Below, piece by piece: positions 33,852-43,336 of a DNA stretch of 64,000 bases. The notes below the pieces were generated by a model. The model had not been told where the DNA came from and made no database searches. It saw only the letters and a list, made by a program, of their open reading frames with translations. The stretch comes from Lutibacter sp. (GTDB taxonomy: Bacteria > Bacteroidota > Bacteroidia > Flavobacteriales > Flavobacteriaceae), in NCBI RefSeq assembly GCF_016342705.1, contig NZ_JAEINV010000016.1:1-64000 (forward strand), in the 5' to 3' direction. The translations under genes were made by a program, and so were the position numbers. The first letter of the stretch is position 1, and each line of letters opens with the position of its first letter.

Positions 33852-36527
33852 ATGAAAAACGCAGCGTTTTTATTTTTAGCATTCTTTCCTATAATAATGT
33901 TTTCACAAAATGTAAAACTTGAAGGCATTGTAAAAGATGCAAGTGGAAACCCTTTAGAAATGGCCAATGTAATTGCCTTTAAAAAAGGAACCAATTTTTT
34001 ACAATCGTATTCAATAACAGATTCAAAAGGGAATTATAAATTATCATTAGAAGATGGAGAGTCTTATAATTTAAAAGTAAGTTATTTGGGCTATAACACA
34101 AAAAATGTTGAAATTGTAATAATTCCACAATCTAAAGATAGAGTAGAAAATATTACCTTAGAAGAAGCCAACGAATCTTTAAATCAAGTAGAGATTACTT
34201 ATGAAATGCCTGTAAAAATTGTTGGAGATACCATTGTTTATAATTCCGATTCTTTTACAAATGGTACCGAAAAAAAGTTAGAAGATGTGCTTAAAAAATT
34301 ACCAGGAGTAGAAATTGATGATAACGGAGAAGTAGAAGTTGAAGGTAAAAAAGTGGTAAAAGTTTTAGTTGAGGGGAAAGAATTTTTTGATGGAGACTCT
34401 AAAGTGGCAACACAAAATATTCCAGCAAGCGCTATTGATAAAATTCAAGTGCTTAAAAATTACAACGAAGTTTCTGGAATGAAAGGCGTTACCAATAACG
34501 AAGATAATATAGCTATAAATATTAAATTAAAAGCAGGTAAAAAGCGTTTTTGGTTTGGTGAAGTAAATTCTGGTGTTGGAGATAATGAAAAATATTTAGC
34601 CAAACCAAAATTGTTTTATTATAGTCCAGAAAAAAGCATCAACATTTTAGCTGATGTTAATAATATTGGTGAAGCTCCGTTTACAATGCGAGATTATTTC
34701 CGATTTACAGGTGGTTTACGTGGCGGAATGCGTGGAAGTGGAACTAGTTTTAATGTGTCATCTGGCGGTTTAGGATTTATGACTGCTCAAAACAATAAAG
34801 CTGAAGAAATAATCTCAAAATTTGGCGCGCTTAACTTTGGTTTATCACCAAAAAAGAACCTCGATTTTAACGGTTTTGCTATTGTAAATGATTCCAAAAC
34901 AAATATGTTTACAAACTCAAACACAGTTTATAATAAACTAAATTTAACCGAAGATTCAGCTAATAAAGCTACCCAAGGAAGCAAATTAGGAATGCTAAAA
35001 TTTAGCACTACTTACAAGCCAAATACCAATGTGCATATAGATTATGATATTTTTGGAAAAATTTCTGAACAAACAGAATTACAAGATGTTACCTCCACAA
35101 GTAGAAGTGCCGATACTTACAAAGAAGAAAAACCATTTTCTGTAAATCAAAACTTTAATTTGTATTATACCATTGATGAAAAAAATATTTTCTCGGCAGA
35201 AATGCAGCATTTATATCAAAAGGATAAACCATTGTATAATTCATCAGCCACAACGCAACCTTTTGTAATTATTCCAACGGCTAATGCTGAGAGTATTTTT
35301 GATATAATTCAAAATAAAAAATTAAGCACCAATAAGTTAGATGCTAAATTTGACTATTATTATTTATTAACACCAAAAAGCAATATCAATATTTCTTTAG
35401 GAACAACGTTTAGTAAGCAAAATTTAAGATCGCATATTTCTCAAAATTTAGATAATGAAACAGTGTTAGATTTTAATGATAGCACTTTAAATAATGATGT
35501 AGATTTCAATTTTTCCGATATATTTTTAGGAGTTCATTACAAAATGGTTTCAGGTATTTTCACTTTTAATCCAGGAGTTAGTTTGCATCAATATGCAACA
35601 AAAGACACGCAATTAGGAACTGAAAATAAAGATACACAAACAAAATTATTACCAGATGTTTATGCAAATTTACAATTTAAATCTTCTGAAAGTTTACGAT
35701 TCAATTATACAATGTCTACACAATTTTCTGATGTAGATAATATAAATGAAGGATATATTTTAGCTAATTACAAATCGTTAACAAAAGGAAATAGAGATTT
35801 AGAAAATGCTTTGTATCACAAATATTCATTGAGTTATTTTAGTTTTAGTATGTTTTCATTTACCAATATAAATGCTTCGGTTAATTATACTAAAAAAGAA
35901 AATGGCGTAAAAAATAATACGCAATTGGTTGGAATTGATAGAATATCATATCCTGTAAATTCTAATTTAGCAGATGAAACAATGTCTGCATATTTTAGAT
36001 ACGGCAAAACATATAGCCGATTAAAAACTAATTTAACTGCAAATATTTCAAACTCAACGTTTAATAATATTGTGAATGATGAAGAAATTAAATCAAAATC
36101 AGTTTCACAAAGTTATCAAGGTAGTGTAGCAACAAAATTTAAAAATGCGCCAAATTTTGAAATCGGTTACGAGAAATCATTTAACAATTACACCAATTCA
36201 AATAGTGAAACAGACAGACCTTTTGCAAATATTGAAATCTCATTTTTAAAGAGCTTCATTTTTACATCAGATTATAGTTATTACAATTACAAAAACACTT
36301 TTGAAAACTCTAATAACAAAACAAAAAACACGTATTCATTTTTAAATGCTAATTTATATTATCAGGAAAAAGATAGTAAATGGGAATTTAAACTATCGGC
36401 TAGTAATTTAACAAATAACAAGTCTATAAATACAGATAGTTATAATGAAATTTCCGATAGCAACGCAACATCTGTGTATTTTGTTCAACCACGTTTATAT
36501 CTACTTTCAGTAAAATATAATTTATAA
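33852..36527 (+). CDS. Outer-membrane beta-barrel protein (TonB-receptor-like, OMP_b-brl_3 type)
   Basis: An 891-residue protein with signal peptide (1-18, ending MFS-QN), a carboxypeptidase-like regulatory domain (about 20-105, LEGIVKDASGNPLEMANVIA), a plug-like domain (about 120-220, LEDVLKKLPGVEIDDNGEV) and a long barrel of alternating strands. The type is the outer membrane beta-barrel family that accompanies GLPGLI proteins. Unlike classical SusC it has no SusD partner. Substrate is unknown. It is the second gene of a three-gene operon and 20 bp from the PepSY gene. Confidence 0.88.
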   Translation: MKNAAFLFLAFFPIIMFSQNVKLEGIVKDASGNPLEMANVIAFKKGTNFLQSYSITDSKGNYKLSLEDGESYNLKVSYLGYNTKNVEIVIIPQSKDRVENITLEEANESLNQVEITYEMPVKIVGDTIVYNSDSFTNGTEKKLEDVLKKLPGVEIDDNGEVEVEGKKVVKVLVEGKEFFDGDSKVATQNIPASAIDKIQVLKNYNEVSGMKGVTNNEDNIAINIKLKAGKKRFWFGEVNSGVGDNEKYLAKPKLFYYSPEKSINILADVNNIGEAPFTMRDYFRFTGGLRGGMRGSGTSFNVSSGGLGFMTAQNNKAEEIISKFGALNFGLSPKKNLDFNGFAIVNDSKTNMFTNSNTVYNKLNLTEDSANKATQGSKLGMLKFSTTYKPNTNVHIDYDIFGKISEQTELQDVTSTSRSADTYKEEKPFSVNQNFNLYYTIDEKNIFSAEMQHLYQKDKPLYNSSATTQPFVIIPTANAESIFDIIQNKKLSTNKLDAKFDYYYLLTPKSNINISLGTTFSKQNLRSHISQNLDNETVLDFNDSTLNNDVDFNFSDIFLGVHYKMVSGIFTFNPGVSLHQYATKDTQLGTENKDTQTKLLPDVYANLQFKSSESLRFNYTMSTQFSDVDNINEGYILANYKSLTKGNRDLENALYHKYSLSYFSFSMFSFTNINASVNYTKKENGVKNNTQLVGIDRISYPVNSNLADETMSAYFRYGKTYSRLKTNLTANISNSTFNNIVNDEEIKSKSVSQSYQGSVATKFKNAPNFEIGYEKSFNNYTNSNSETDRPFANIEISFLKSFIFTSDYSYYNYKNTFENSNNKTKNTYSFLNANLYYQEKDSKWEFKLSASNLTNNKSINTDSYNEISDSNATSVYFVQPRLYLLSVKYNL

Positions 36528-36547
36528 AAACCGCCACATTATTATTT

Positions 36548-37063
36548 ATGAAAAATCAAAAATCTACCCAATTTTATATGAGAATTGTACACCGTTATTT
36601 GGGTTTTTTCCTAGCAGGAATAATGACTGTTTATGCCTTGAGCGGAGTTTTACTCATCTTTAGAACAACAGATTTTTTAAAAACTGAAAATCTGGAAAAT
36701 ACAAAGTTATTACCATCTTTAACCATAAATGAAGTAGGAAAAGCTTTAAAAATTAAAGATATTGAACTAATAAAAGCAGAAAATAGTATTTATTATTTTA
36801 AAAATGGCAGCTATAATACTCAAACTGGAGCAGCAGAATTTACATCTAAAAAGTTGCCTTATGTATTGGATAAAATGTCACATTTACATAAAGCATCAAC
36901 AAATGAACCTTTATATTGGCTAAATATTTTCTTCGGCGTTTCCCTGTTGTTTTTTGCAATTTCTTCGTTCTGGATGTTTTTACCAAAAACCAAAACTTTT
37001 AAAAAAGGATTGTATTACACATTGGGAGGCATAATTTTAACCTTAATTATGCTATTTATATAA
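36548..37063 (+). CDS. PepSY-associated transmembrane protein
   Basis: A 171-residue inner-membrane protein with three or four helices. The start MRIVHRYLGFFLAGIMTVYA and SGVLLIF, and later HLHKAS followed by PLYWLNIFFGVSLLFFAISS, are typical of PepSY-associated TM proteins, which often accompany siderophore or metal uptake receptors. The periplasmic part is short (about 75 residues). It lies 20 bp after the barrel gene. No terminator follows; instead there is a repeat element at 37071-37171. Confidence 0.8.
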   Translation: MKNQKSTQFYMRIVHRYLGFFLAGIMTVYALSGVLLIFRTTDFLKTENLENTKLLPSLTINEVGKALKIKDIELIKAENSIYYFKNGSYNTQTGAAEFTSKKLPYVLDKMSHLHKASTNEPLYWLNIFFGVSLLFFAISSFWMFLPKTKTFKKGLYYTLGGIILTLIMLFI

Positions 37064-37070
37064 ATAGAAT

Positions 37071-37171
37071 ACGTAAAATTCGGGCATTCCCTTTCAGGTC
37101 GGGCTATTGCACTCGCTTTTTGCTGAGAAAAACAGCAAAAGAGCTCAAACAAAGCGCTATCCCTAATGCAA
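37071..37171. repeat. Flavobacterial interspersed palindromic element
   Basis: This GC-richer segment contains CGGGCATTCC, TCGGGCTATTGC, an inner hairpin CTTTTTGCTG / CAGCAAAAG (37116-37125 and 37133-37141), and CGCTATCCCTAATGCAAA. The order of these words matches an intergenic repeat that I recall in many flavobacterial genomes. No open frame crosses it. Origin and function are unknown to me. Confidence 0.6.
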
Positions 37172-37256
37172 ATAAAAACGTAACTTTAGTAAAATAACGA
37201 GTTTCGTTTATTAAATTTTAGAATTTATAGACTAATTTTATGAGCAAATTTATAGG

Positions 37257-37721
37257 ATGTCAAATTATTTCAGATTGGTTATTTTAAGTTGTTTTGTTAG
37301 CGTTTTTGCAACATCATTTGGGCAAAATAATTCAGAAAACAATCAAATAAATGCAACTATTTTTACAAAATTTAATACGTTTTTTGAGAAAGAGATTAAA
37401 AATCAAGGGATAAAAGGCGATTGGATTTTTAAATTAAATGAAATAACAGGACTACATAATTTTGATTTTAATAACGACGAATTATTAGATGTATTTATAG
37501 AATTTAATGCCATTCCCATTGAAGGTGGTGGTGTAACTTATTTTTACGCAGTTCTTTTTCAGAATATTAATAATGCGAACTACAAATTAATAAATTATTT
37601 AGAGAGTGATAATTTAATTTTTAAACAATATACTGACGATAATTATATTTTTTTTAATAGAAAAACGAATGTGAATATAAACTTTAAACTAATCAATTTT
37701 AAATTTGTACAAATATTGTAA
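37257..37721 (+). CDS. Hypothetical secreted protein
   Basis: I do not recognise this 154-residue protein. It has a signal peptide (LVILSCFVSVFATSFG, cleavage near residue 22). A short segment DFNNDELLDVFIEF (near residues 62-75) looks like the DxDxDG-type calcium loop of integrin-like or VCBS repeats, though with Asn at two ligand positions. The remainder is Asn- and Phe-rich with a predicted beta-rich character. It stands alone between the repeat element and galK. Confidence 0.6.
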   Translation: MSNYFRLVILSCFVSVFATSFGQNNSENNQINATIFTKFNTFFEKEIKNQGIKGDWIFKLNEITGLHNFDFNNDELLDVFIEFNAIPIEGGGVTYFYAVLFQNINNANYKLINYLESDNLIFKQYTDDNYIFFNRKTNVNINFKLINFKFVQIL

Positions 37722-37813
37722 TATTTTATTAATTCAATTAAAATATTAAAAATATTTAGTAAGTTAGCTGTTTAAAAATAAATGTAAAAAAGACATTTAA
37801 TATCCAAGATAAG

Positions 37814-38944
37814 ATGAACTTACAAAACGAGATTTACGATTTAATAATTGACTCTCCAGGAAGAATTAACATTATTGGTGAGCATACAGATTATAATAAT
37901 GGATTTGTTTTACCTACTGCCATTGATAAAAAAATTAGGTTTAAATTTAGAAAAAACAATTCACTAAATATTTGTAATGTTCATAGTGCAAATTTTAATA
38001 CAAGTTTTTCTTTTGATTTAAAAGCTGTTAAGCCAAGCACTCAACAATGGGAAAATTATATTTTAGGAGTAATTCACGAAATTCAAATTTTATCAAATAA
38101 TTTAAGTGGTTTTGACTGTGTTTTAGATAGTGATATTCCGGTAGGATCTGGGATTAGTTCTTCTGCGGCATTAGAATGCGGTGTAGCTTTTGGCTTAAAT
38201 GAATTGTTTAATTTAGGACTTTCTAAATTAACAATAGTTGAAATTGGGCAAAGAGCAGAACATAATTATGTAGGGACAAAATGTGGAATAATGGATCAAT
38301 TTGCCTCAGTGATGAGTAAAGAAGGTCATGTAATTTTATTAGATTGTCAATCATTAGATTTTGAGTACGTTCCAATTAAAATTGAACCTTATAAAATAGT
38401 GTTGTTAAATACAAATGTGTCACATAATTTAGCGTCAGGCGAGTATAATATTAGAAGAAAACAATGTGAGGATGGAGTTAGAATTATTAAAAAGAAATAT
38501 CCAAAAGTAAATTCATTGAGAGATGTTTCTCCAGAGATGTTAGCTGAATTTAAAATGGATTTGGATGCTCTTGTTTTTAATAGGTGTTCTTATGTTGTAA
38601 ATGAAAAAGTACGTGTTCTTGAAACGGTAGAGGCGCTGAAAAAAAATAAATTAGATCTTGTTGGTCAAAACATGTACAAAACGCATGAAGGTTTGTCCAA
38701 ATTGTATGAAGTTAGTTGTCCAGAATTAGATTTCTTAGTAGATTATTCAAAAAAATTTATTGAAGTTATTGGTGCGCGTGTTATGGGAGGTGGATTTGGA
38801 GGTTGTACAATTAACATTGTTCATAAAGATTTTATGGAGCAGTTTATAAATAGAGCTTCAAAAGTATATTTTGAAAAGTTTAATATTAAATTAACAGCTT
38901 TTGAGGCAATGCCAAGTGGAGGAACTTCAATTGTAAATCAGTAG
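37814..38944 (+). CDS. galK: Galactokinase
   Basis: Phosphorylates galactose at C1, the entry of the Leloir pathway. The 376-residue GHMP kinase has all family landmarks: galactokinase signature PGRINIIGEHTDYNNGFVLP (near residues 15-34), GSGISSSAALECG (near 112-124), the catalytic Asp in CGIMDQFASV (near 161), and GGGFGGCTINIV at the C-terminus. The next gene, a sodium/sugar symporter, fits galactose uptake. No galT, galE or galM is in the window. Confidence 0.95.
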   Translation: MNLQNEIYDLIIDSPGRINIIGEHTDYNNGFVLPTAIDKKIRFKFRKNNSLNICNVHSANFNTSFSFDLKAVKPSTQQWENYILGVIHEIQILSNNLSGFDCVLDSDIPVGSGISSSAALECGVAFGLNELFNLGLSKLTIVEIGQRAEHNYVGTKCGIMDQFASVMSKEGHVILLDCQSLDFEYVPIKIEPYKIVLLNTNVSHNLASGEYNIRRKQCEDGVRIIKKKYPKVNSLRDVSPEMLAEFKMDLDALVFNRCSYVVNEKVRVLETVEALKKNKLDLVGQNMYKTHEGLSKLYEVSCPELDFLVDYSKKFIEVIGARVMGGGFGGCTINIVHKDFMEQFINRASKVYFEKFNIKLTAFEAMPSGGTSIVNQ

Positions 38945-39136
38945 AACTAAAAAACAATGAATTTTTAAAAAAAAACTAATCCATCTTTTTTTTTAATGAA
39001 TAATGTTTAAATTCGCTTTGGTTTATTAAAAAAATCGTTTTCCTACAAAAATTGTAATTTCATATTATAGTTTTAAGAGGATTTTAAAATATAAAATTTT
39101 ATTAAAAAGAAATTAAACTAAACTATATATAAAATT

Positions 39137-40789
39137 ATGACTACACATTTCGAATTCTGGGATTATTTCATATTTATAGCCTACGCTGTTTTAATACTAG
39201 GTGTGGGTTTATGGGTTTCCAGAGATAAACAAGGCCATGAAAAAAATGCAGAAGATTATTTCTTGGCAAGTAAATCTTTGCCTTGGTGGGCAATTGGAGC
39301 ATCATTAATAGCTGCAAATATTTCAGCAGAGCAATTTATTGGAATGTCAGGCTCCGGATTTGCTTTAGGTTTGGCAATTGCATCTTATGAATGGATGGCA
39401 GCCATAACTTTAATTATAGTGGGTAAATATTTTTTACCAATTTTTATTGAAAAAGGATTGTATACAATTCCAGAATTTGTTGAAAAACGATTTTCAACTA
39501 ATTTAAAAACTATATTAGCTGTATTTTGGATTGGTTTATACGTGTTTGTAAACTTAGCTTCTGTACTATATTTAGGTAGTTTGGCGTTGGAAACTATTAT
39601 GGGAATTCCAATGGTTTATGGAGTTCTTGGTTTAGCATTATTTGCTGCCGCATATTCTTTATATGGAGGACTTTCAGCAGTTGCTTGGACAGATGTTATT
39701 CAAGTTATATTTTTAGTATTAGGTGGATTGGTTACAACCTATATTGCTTTAAATACAGTTTCTGATGGGCAAGGAGTAATTGCTGGCGCTAAAACTATTT
39801 ATGAAGCTGCACCAGAGCGTTTTGCAATGATTTTTGATGAGTCAAATACTTATTATGATATGTTACCTGGAATTGGAGTTTTAATTGGAGGAATGTGGGT
39901 TGCCAATTTATATTATTGGGGATTCAATCAATATATCATTCAAAGAACTTTAGCGGCAAAATCATTAAGAGAAGCTCAAAAAGGTATTTTATTAGCTGCA
40001 GGATTAAAGTTGATAATTCCATTAATTGTTGTTATTCCTGGAATTGCAGCGTATGTAATGGTTAATGATCCAGAAATTATGGCAAGATTAGGTGCCGGAT
40101 CATTACATAATTTACCAACATTAGATCAAGCTGATAAAGCGTATCCTTGGTTGTTGCAATTTTTACCAACAGGAATGAAGGGAATTGCATTTGCAGCCTT
40201 GGCAGCAGCAATTGTATCGTCTTTAGCTTCTATGCTAAATTCTACATCTACAATTTTTACAATGGATATTTATAAACAATATATCAATCCAACAGCAAGT
40301 GATAAAACTACTGTTAATGTAGGTAGAATTTCGGCGGCTGTAGCATTATTAATAGGAAGTATTATGGCTCCATTGTTAGGAGGGATTGATCAAGCTTTTC
40401 AATTTATACAAGAGTATACAGGAATTGTGAGTCCTGGTATTTTAGCAGTGTTTATGTTAGGTTTATTCTGGAAGAAAACAACAAATAGAGCTGCTATTGT
40501 TGGAGCTTTAGTTTCAATTCCAATTGCAATGTACTTTAAAGTTGCACCAAACGGATGGTCTGAAAGTATGCTATTTGTAAATATTCCATTTATGGATCAA
40601 ATGGCGTATACTGTATTATTAACAATGATAGTAATTGGCGCAGTTAGTTTGTTACAAAATAAAGGAAAAGATGATGCAAAAGGAATTCCTATAACCAAGC
40701 AATTATTTAAAACATCACCAACATTTAATATTGGAGCATTTGCAATTATGATTATTTTAGTTGCGTTGTATGCTATGTTTTGGAATTAA
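39137..40789 (+). CDS. Sodium/sugar symporter (SSS family)
   Basis: A 550-residue inner-membrane transporter with about 14 helices. Typical SSS/SGLT features include the start YFIFIAYAVLILGVGLWVSR, AEDYFLASKSLPWWAIGASL (near residues 40-60), SAEQFIGMSGSGFA, and the signature around WVANLYYWGFNQYIIQRTLAAK (near 255-276). The residues and length fit glucose/galactose-type symporters. The position after galK suggests galactose as a substrate; this is inference. A 192-bp AT-rich gap separates it from galK and a terminator follows. Confidence 0.92.
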   Translation: MTTHFEFWDYFIFIAYAVLILGVGLWVSRDKQGHEKNAEDYFLASKSLPWWAIGASLIAANISAEQFIGMSGSGFALGLAIASYEWMAAITLIIVGKYFLPIFIEKGLYTIPEFVEKRFSTNLKTILAVFWIGLYVFVNLASVLYLGSLALETIMGIPMVYGVLGLALFAAAYSLYGGLSAVAWTDVIQVIFLVLGGLVTTYIALNTVSDGQGVIAGAKTIYEAAPERFAMIFDESNTYYDMLPGIGVLIGGMWVANLYYWGFNQYIIQRTLAAKSLREAQKGILLAAGLKLIIPLIVVIPGIAAYVMVNDPEIMARLGAGSLHNLPTLDQADKAYPWLLQFLPTGMKGIAFAALAAAIVSSLASMLNSTSTIFTMDIYKQYINPTASDKTTVNVGRISAAVALLIGSIMAPLLGGIDQAFQFIQEYTGIVSPGILAVFMLGLFWKKTTNRAAIVGALVSIPIAMYFKVAPNGWSESMLFVNIPFMDQMAYTVLLTMIVIGAVSLLQNKGKDDAKGIPITKQLFKTSPTFNIGAFAIMIILVALYAMFWN

Positions 40790-40806
40790 TATTTAAATTT
40801 TGTTGT

Positions 40807-40840
40807 AAAAAAAGAGTTGGTTTACCAACTCTTTTTTTTT
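40807..40840. terminator. Bidirectional terminator after the symporter
   Basis: The arms AAAAAAAGAGTTGG and CCAACTCTTTTTTT enclose TTTA. The T-run reaches the stop codon of the convergent nuclease gene. Confidence 0.92.
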
Positions 40841-41640
40841 TAATTTAAGTTCCAGCTAATATAATTGCTAGATGATTCTAATTTATTTTCTAGTTCATCG
40901 GGTAAATTTGGAAAAAAATCAATTCCAGTAATTTCTTCAATTTCATCAATGCTTGTAACAAATTGATAGAGCCCTTTTTCAGAATCTTCATGTGGCATTA
41001 AAAAAGCAATTGCTTTAATTTCAGGTTCGTGATAATCTAAAATAATTTTATAAAAATAGTTAGGTACAGCTACTTTTTCAGTTCCTATAGTTTTTAGGTT
41101 CTTAGAAAGAACACCTCCAGTAACTATATATAGTTTGTCATATTTTTGAGCCCAATAACGTACTTTTTGTTCTAATCTATTCCATATGCCACCGTTAAAT
41201 TCATAGCTTTGGGGAGAAATATTAGAAGTAAAAAAGGTTTCATTAAATGCTTCTTCAGAAAATTTTCTGTCACCTGCTGGGCATAAGTGGCCTTTGTTGT
41301 ATCCAGAGTTTTTGAAATTTCTATAATGTGCACTTTTTGTTGAAACTTTTGGATCTAATTCAAAATATGGTCTTTTAATATTTGTGTTTGAAAGCTGATT
41401 CTTATTTAAAGCATAAGCCACCCATTCAGCCTGTTCGTATTCTTCATTATAAGATAATGAATAATACTTATGATGCACAATTTGATTTGTTGTTGAGGTT
41501 GGTAAAAAGTTTACATCAGTTTCAACAATATCAGTTGTGCTATTTGTAGTGTTTAATTTACCGGAATAGTTATCATAAATATAAAAACCAACAGCAAAAA
41601 CGAGTGTAATTATAGTATATATTATTTTTCTATTTTTCAC
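40840..41640 (-). CDS. DNA/RNA non-specific endonuclease (NUC1/EndoG type)
   Basis: A 266-residue exported or membrane-anchored nuclease. One helix (about residues 6-22) is followed by the catalytic domain: YNKGHLCPAGDR (near 115-126) is a variant of the DRGH motif with Asn in place of Asp and keeps the general-base His, and FNGGIWNRLE (near 153) supplies the metal-binding Asn. The start is GTG at 41640, inside the last codons of the thioesterase gene (11-bp overlap). It probably degrades nucleic acid outside the cytoplasm; no immunity protein is adjacent. Confidence 0.88.
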   Translation of the reverse strand: MKNRKIIYTIITLVFAVGFYIYDNYSGKLNTTNSTTDIVETDVNFLPTSTTNQIVHHKYYSLSYNEEYEQAEWVAYALNKNQLSNTNIKRPYFELDPKVSTKSAHYRNFKNSGYNKGHLCPAGDRKFSEEAFNETFFTSNISPQSYEFNGGIWNRLEQKVRYWAQKYDKLYIVTGGVLSKNLKTIGTEKVAVPNYFYKIILDYHEPEIKAIAFLMPHEDSEKGLYQFVTSIDEIEEITGIDFFPNLPDELENKLESSSNYISWNLN

Positions 41641-42079
41641 TTTTTAATGGTATTTCAACAAAGTTGCTAGTTTTAGGTAACTCTTCAAAAATTGTAATAA
41701 ATTGTTGTGGAGGTGAAGTTAATTTACGTTTTATTAAATCAATCCAAGCGCCATAAACTTTTATTTCAGCAGCTAATTTTCCTTCTTCATTAAAAATTTG
41801 GTGGTTAAATCTCCAGCGTTCAATACCTTTTGATACGCCTTCCAACTCCATTTTTACAGTAATATTTTCGCCAATGTGTATTTCTTTTAAAAAAGTAGTT
41901 TCTTCTTTAAATAAAATTGGACCAATATTTAATTTAGCAAATTCATTTATTGAAAGCCCATGTTCTTGAAAAAAACGTACTCTAACTTCTGCAGCATAAT
42001 CGTTATATGCTGTGTGACGCATATGTCTGTTTGGGTCAAAATCTGACCATTTTGTTTTGAAATTGATTTCGAAATTCAT
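41630..42079 (-). CDS. Acyl-CoA thioesterase, 4HBT hotdog family
   Basis: A 149-residue single-hotdog protein. The N-terminus NFEINFKTKWSDFDPNRHMR carries the Asp of the 4-hydroxybenzoyl-CoA thioesterase group (SDFDPNRHM, near residues 12-20), followed by a central helix with YAAEVRVRFFQEHG. Substrate is unknown; short- or medium-chain acyl-CoA would be usual. It is the upstream gene of a pair with the nuclease, overlapping by 11 bp, which I would regard as co-transcription rather than a functional link. Confidence 0.87.
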   Translation of the reverse strand: MNFEINFKTKWSDFDPNRHMRHTAYNDYAAEVRVRFFQEHGLSINEFAKLNIGPILFKEETTFLKEIHIGENITVKMELEGVSKGIERWRFNHQIFNEEGKLAAEIKVYGAWIDLIKRKLTSPPQQFITIFEELPKTSNFVEIPLKSEK

Positions 42080-42218
42080 ATTTATTTTTTTTAAAGCAAC
42101 AAATATACTTTAATAATAAGGGATTGCAATAAATACCAGTTCAAACAAGAATAATAATAACTATTTTTTTTATTTTAATGTAGAGATATAATAATTGTAA
42201 TTTAGTGCTACTAGTAAA

Positions 42219-43313
42219 TTAGTTTTTCACATCCAATGCATCGCGCAGGGCGTTTCCAATTAACATAAAAGCCATCACTAAACTCATAATGGCTAACCCA
42301 GGAATTATGGCTAAATACGCTTTTCCTAAAATTATATAGCTATAGTGATCTTTAATCATACCGCCCCAAGAAGGAGTAGGAGGTTGGGCGCCAATACCTA
42401 AAAAACTAAGTCCGCTTTCTATTAAAATTGCTCCTGCAAAATTTGCTGCGGAAATAACTATAACAGGAGCCATAATATTTGGTAAAATATGGTTGAAAAT
42501 AATTCTGAAATTTGAAAAACCTAAAGCCTTGGCAGCTTCAACGTATTGCATTTCTTTGGTGCTCATCACTTGTCCACGAACTACACGAGCAACTTCAACC
42601 CACATTGTTAAACCAACGGCAATAAAAACTTGCCAATAGCCTTTTCCTAAAGCCAATGTAATTGCAATTACTAGTAATAAAGTTGGAATAGACCAAGTGA
42701 TGTTAATTAACCACATTATAAAAGCATCTGTTTTACCACCAAAATATCCTGCAATGGCACCTACTGATATTCCAATTATTAACGAAATAAAAACAGCAAT
42801 AAACCCAATAAAAAATGATATTCGTGCACCAACTAACATTCTACTCAATAAATCTCGCCCGTACTTATCGGTTCCTAAATAGAATTTTTTGGTAGTTATA
42901 AAGTTGGAAATGTCTTGGTTTTTAAATAGTGAAATAGGTAAATTTTTAGTTAAACTTTCAGCATTGTTTTCAACAAAAGTATGTATAGTTAGCGTTTCTT
43001 TTGAAAGCGTATATTTTGAAATTGGAATTTCGGTTTGTTGATTTTTATTTCCAAAAATAAGTTTGTTGAAAATTGATTGACTAATTTCATTTGAAGATGG
43101 TATTGTTAACATTAAAACTTCAAATCCAGGTTTTTTTGAATGAATTTCTAAATGCATTTGATTAGCATTGCTACTATTATCAGGTGCCAAAAAATAAGCG
43201 AAAACAGCAATAAATCCACATAGTACTATAAACCAAAAACTAAACACTCCAGTAAAGTTTTTTTTAAACTTCTGGAGTGCAAGTGCTGTTAATGAATTGT
43301 GATTAGATTTCAA
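42219..43313 (-). CDS. ABC transporter permease, DppC/OppC type
   Basis: A 364-residue permease of the peptide/nickel class. Helix 1 lies near residues 22-41. A long periplasmic stretch follows (about 45-150), with FYLGTDKYGRDLLSRMLVGA at its end, typical of OppC. Then come five helices and the coupling motif EAAKALGFSNFRIIFNHILP (near 253-272). The start must be TTG (43313), because an in-frame stop lies two codons upstream. No partner permease, binding protein or ATPase is nearby. It lies 23 bp after prc on the same strand. Confidence 0.9.
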   Translation of the reverse strand: MKSNHNSLTALALQKFKKNFTGVFSFWFIVLCGFIAVFAYFLAPDNSSNANQMHLEIHSKKPGFEVLMLTIPSSNEISQSIFNKLIFGNKNQQTEIPISKYTLSKETLTIHTFVENNAESLTKNLPISLFKNQDISNFITTKKFYLGTDKYGRDLLSRMLVGARISFFIGFIAVFISLIIGISVGAIAGYFGGKTDAFIMWLINITWSIPTLLLVIAITLALGKGYWQVFIAVGLTMWVEVARVVRGQVMSTKEMQYVEAAKALGFSNFRIIFNHILPNIMAPVIVISAANFAGAILIESGLSFLGIGAQPPTPSWGGMIKDHYSYIILGKAYLAIIPGLAIMSLVMAFMLIGNALRDALDVKN

Positions 43314-43336
43314 TTTTTAATCGTTATCAAATAAGA

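Noticed and set aside
40840-42079. Nuclease and adjacent gene as a toxin-immunity or defence pair
   Set aside because: The partner is a clear 4HBT thioesterase and the nuclease is a typical NUC1 enzyme with an N-terminal membrane helix; overlap alone does not make a defence system.
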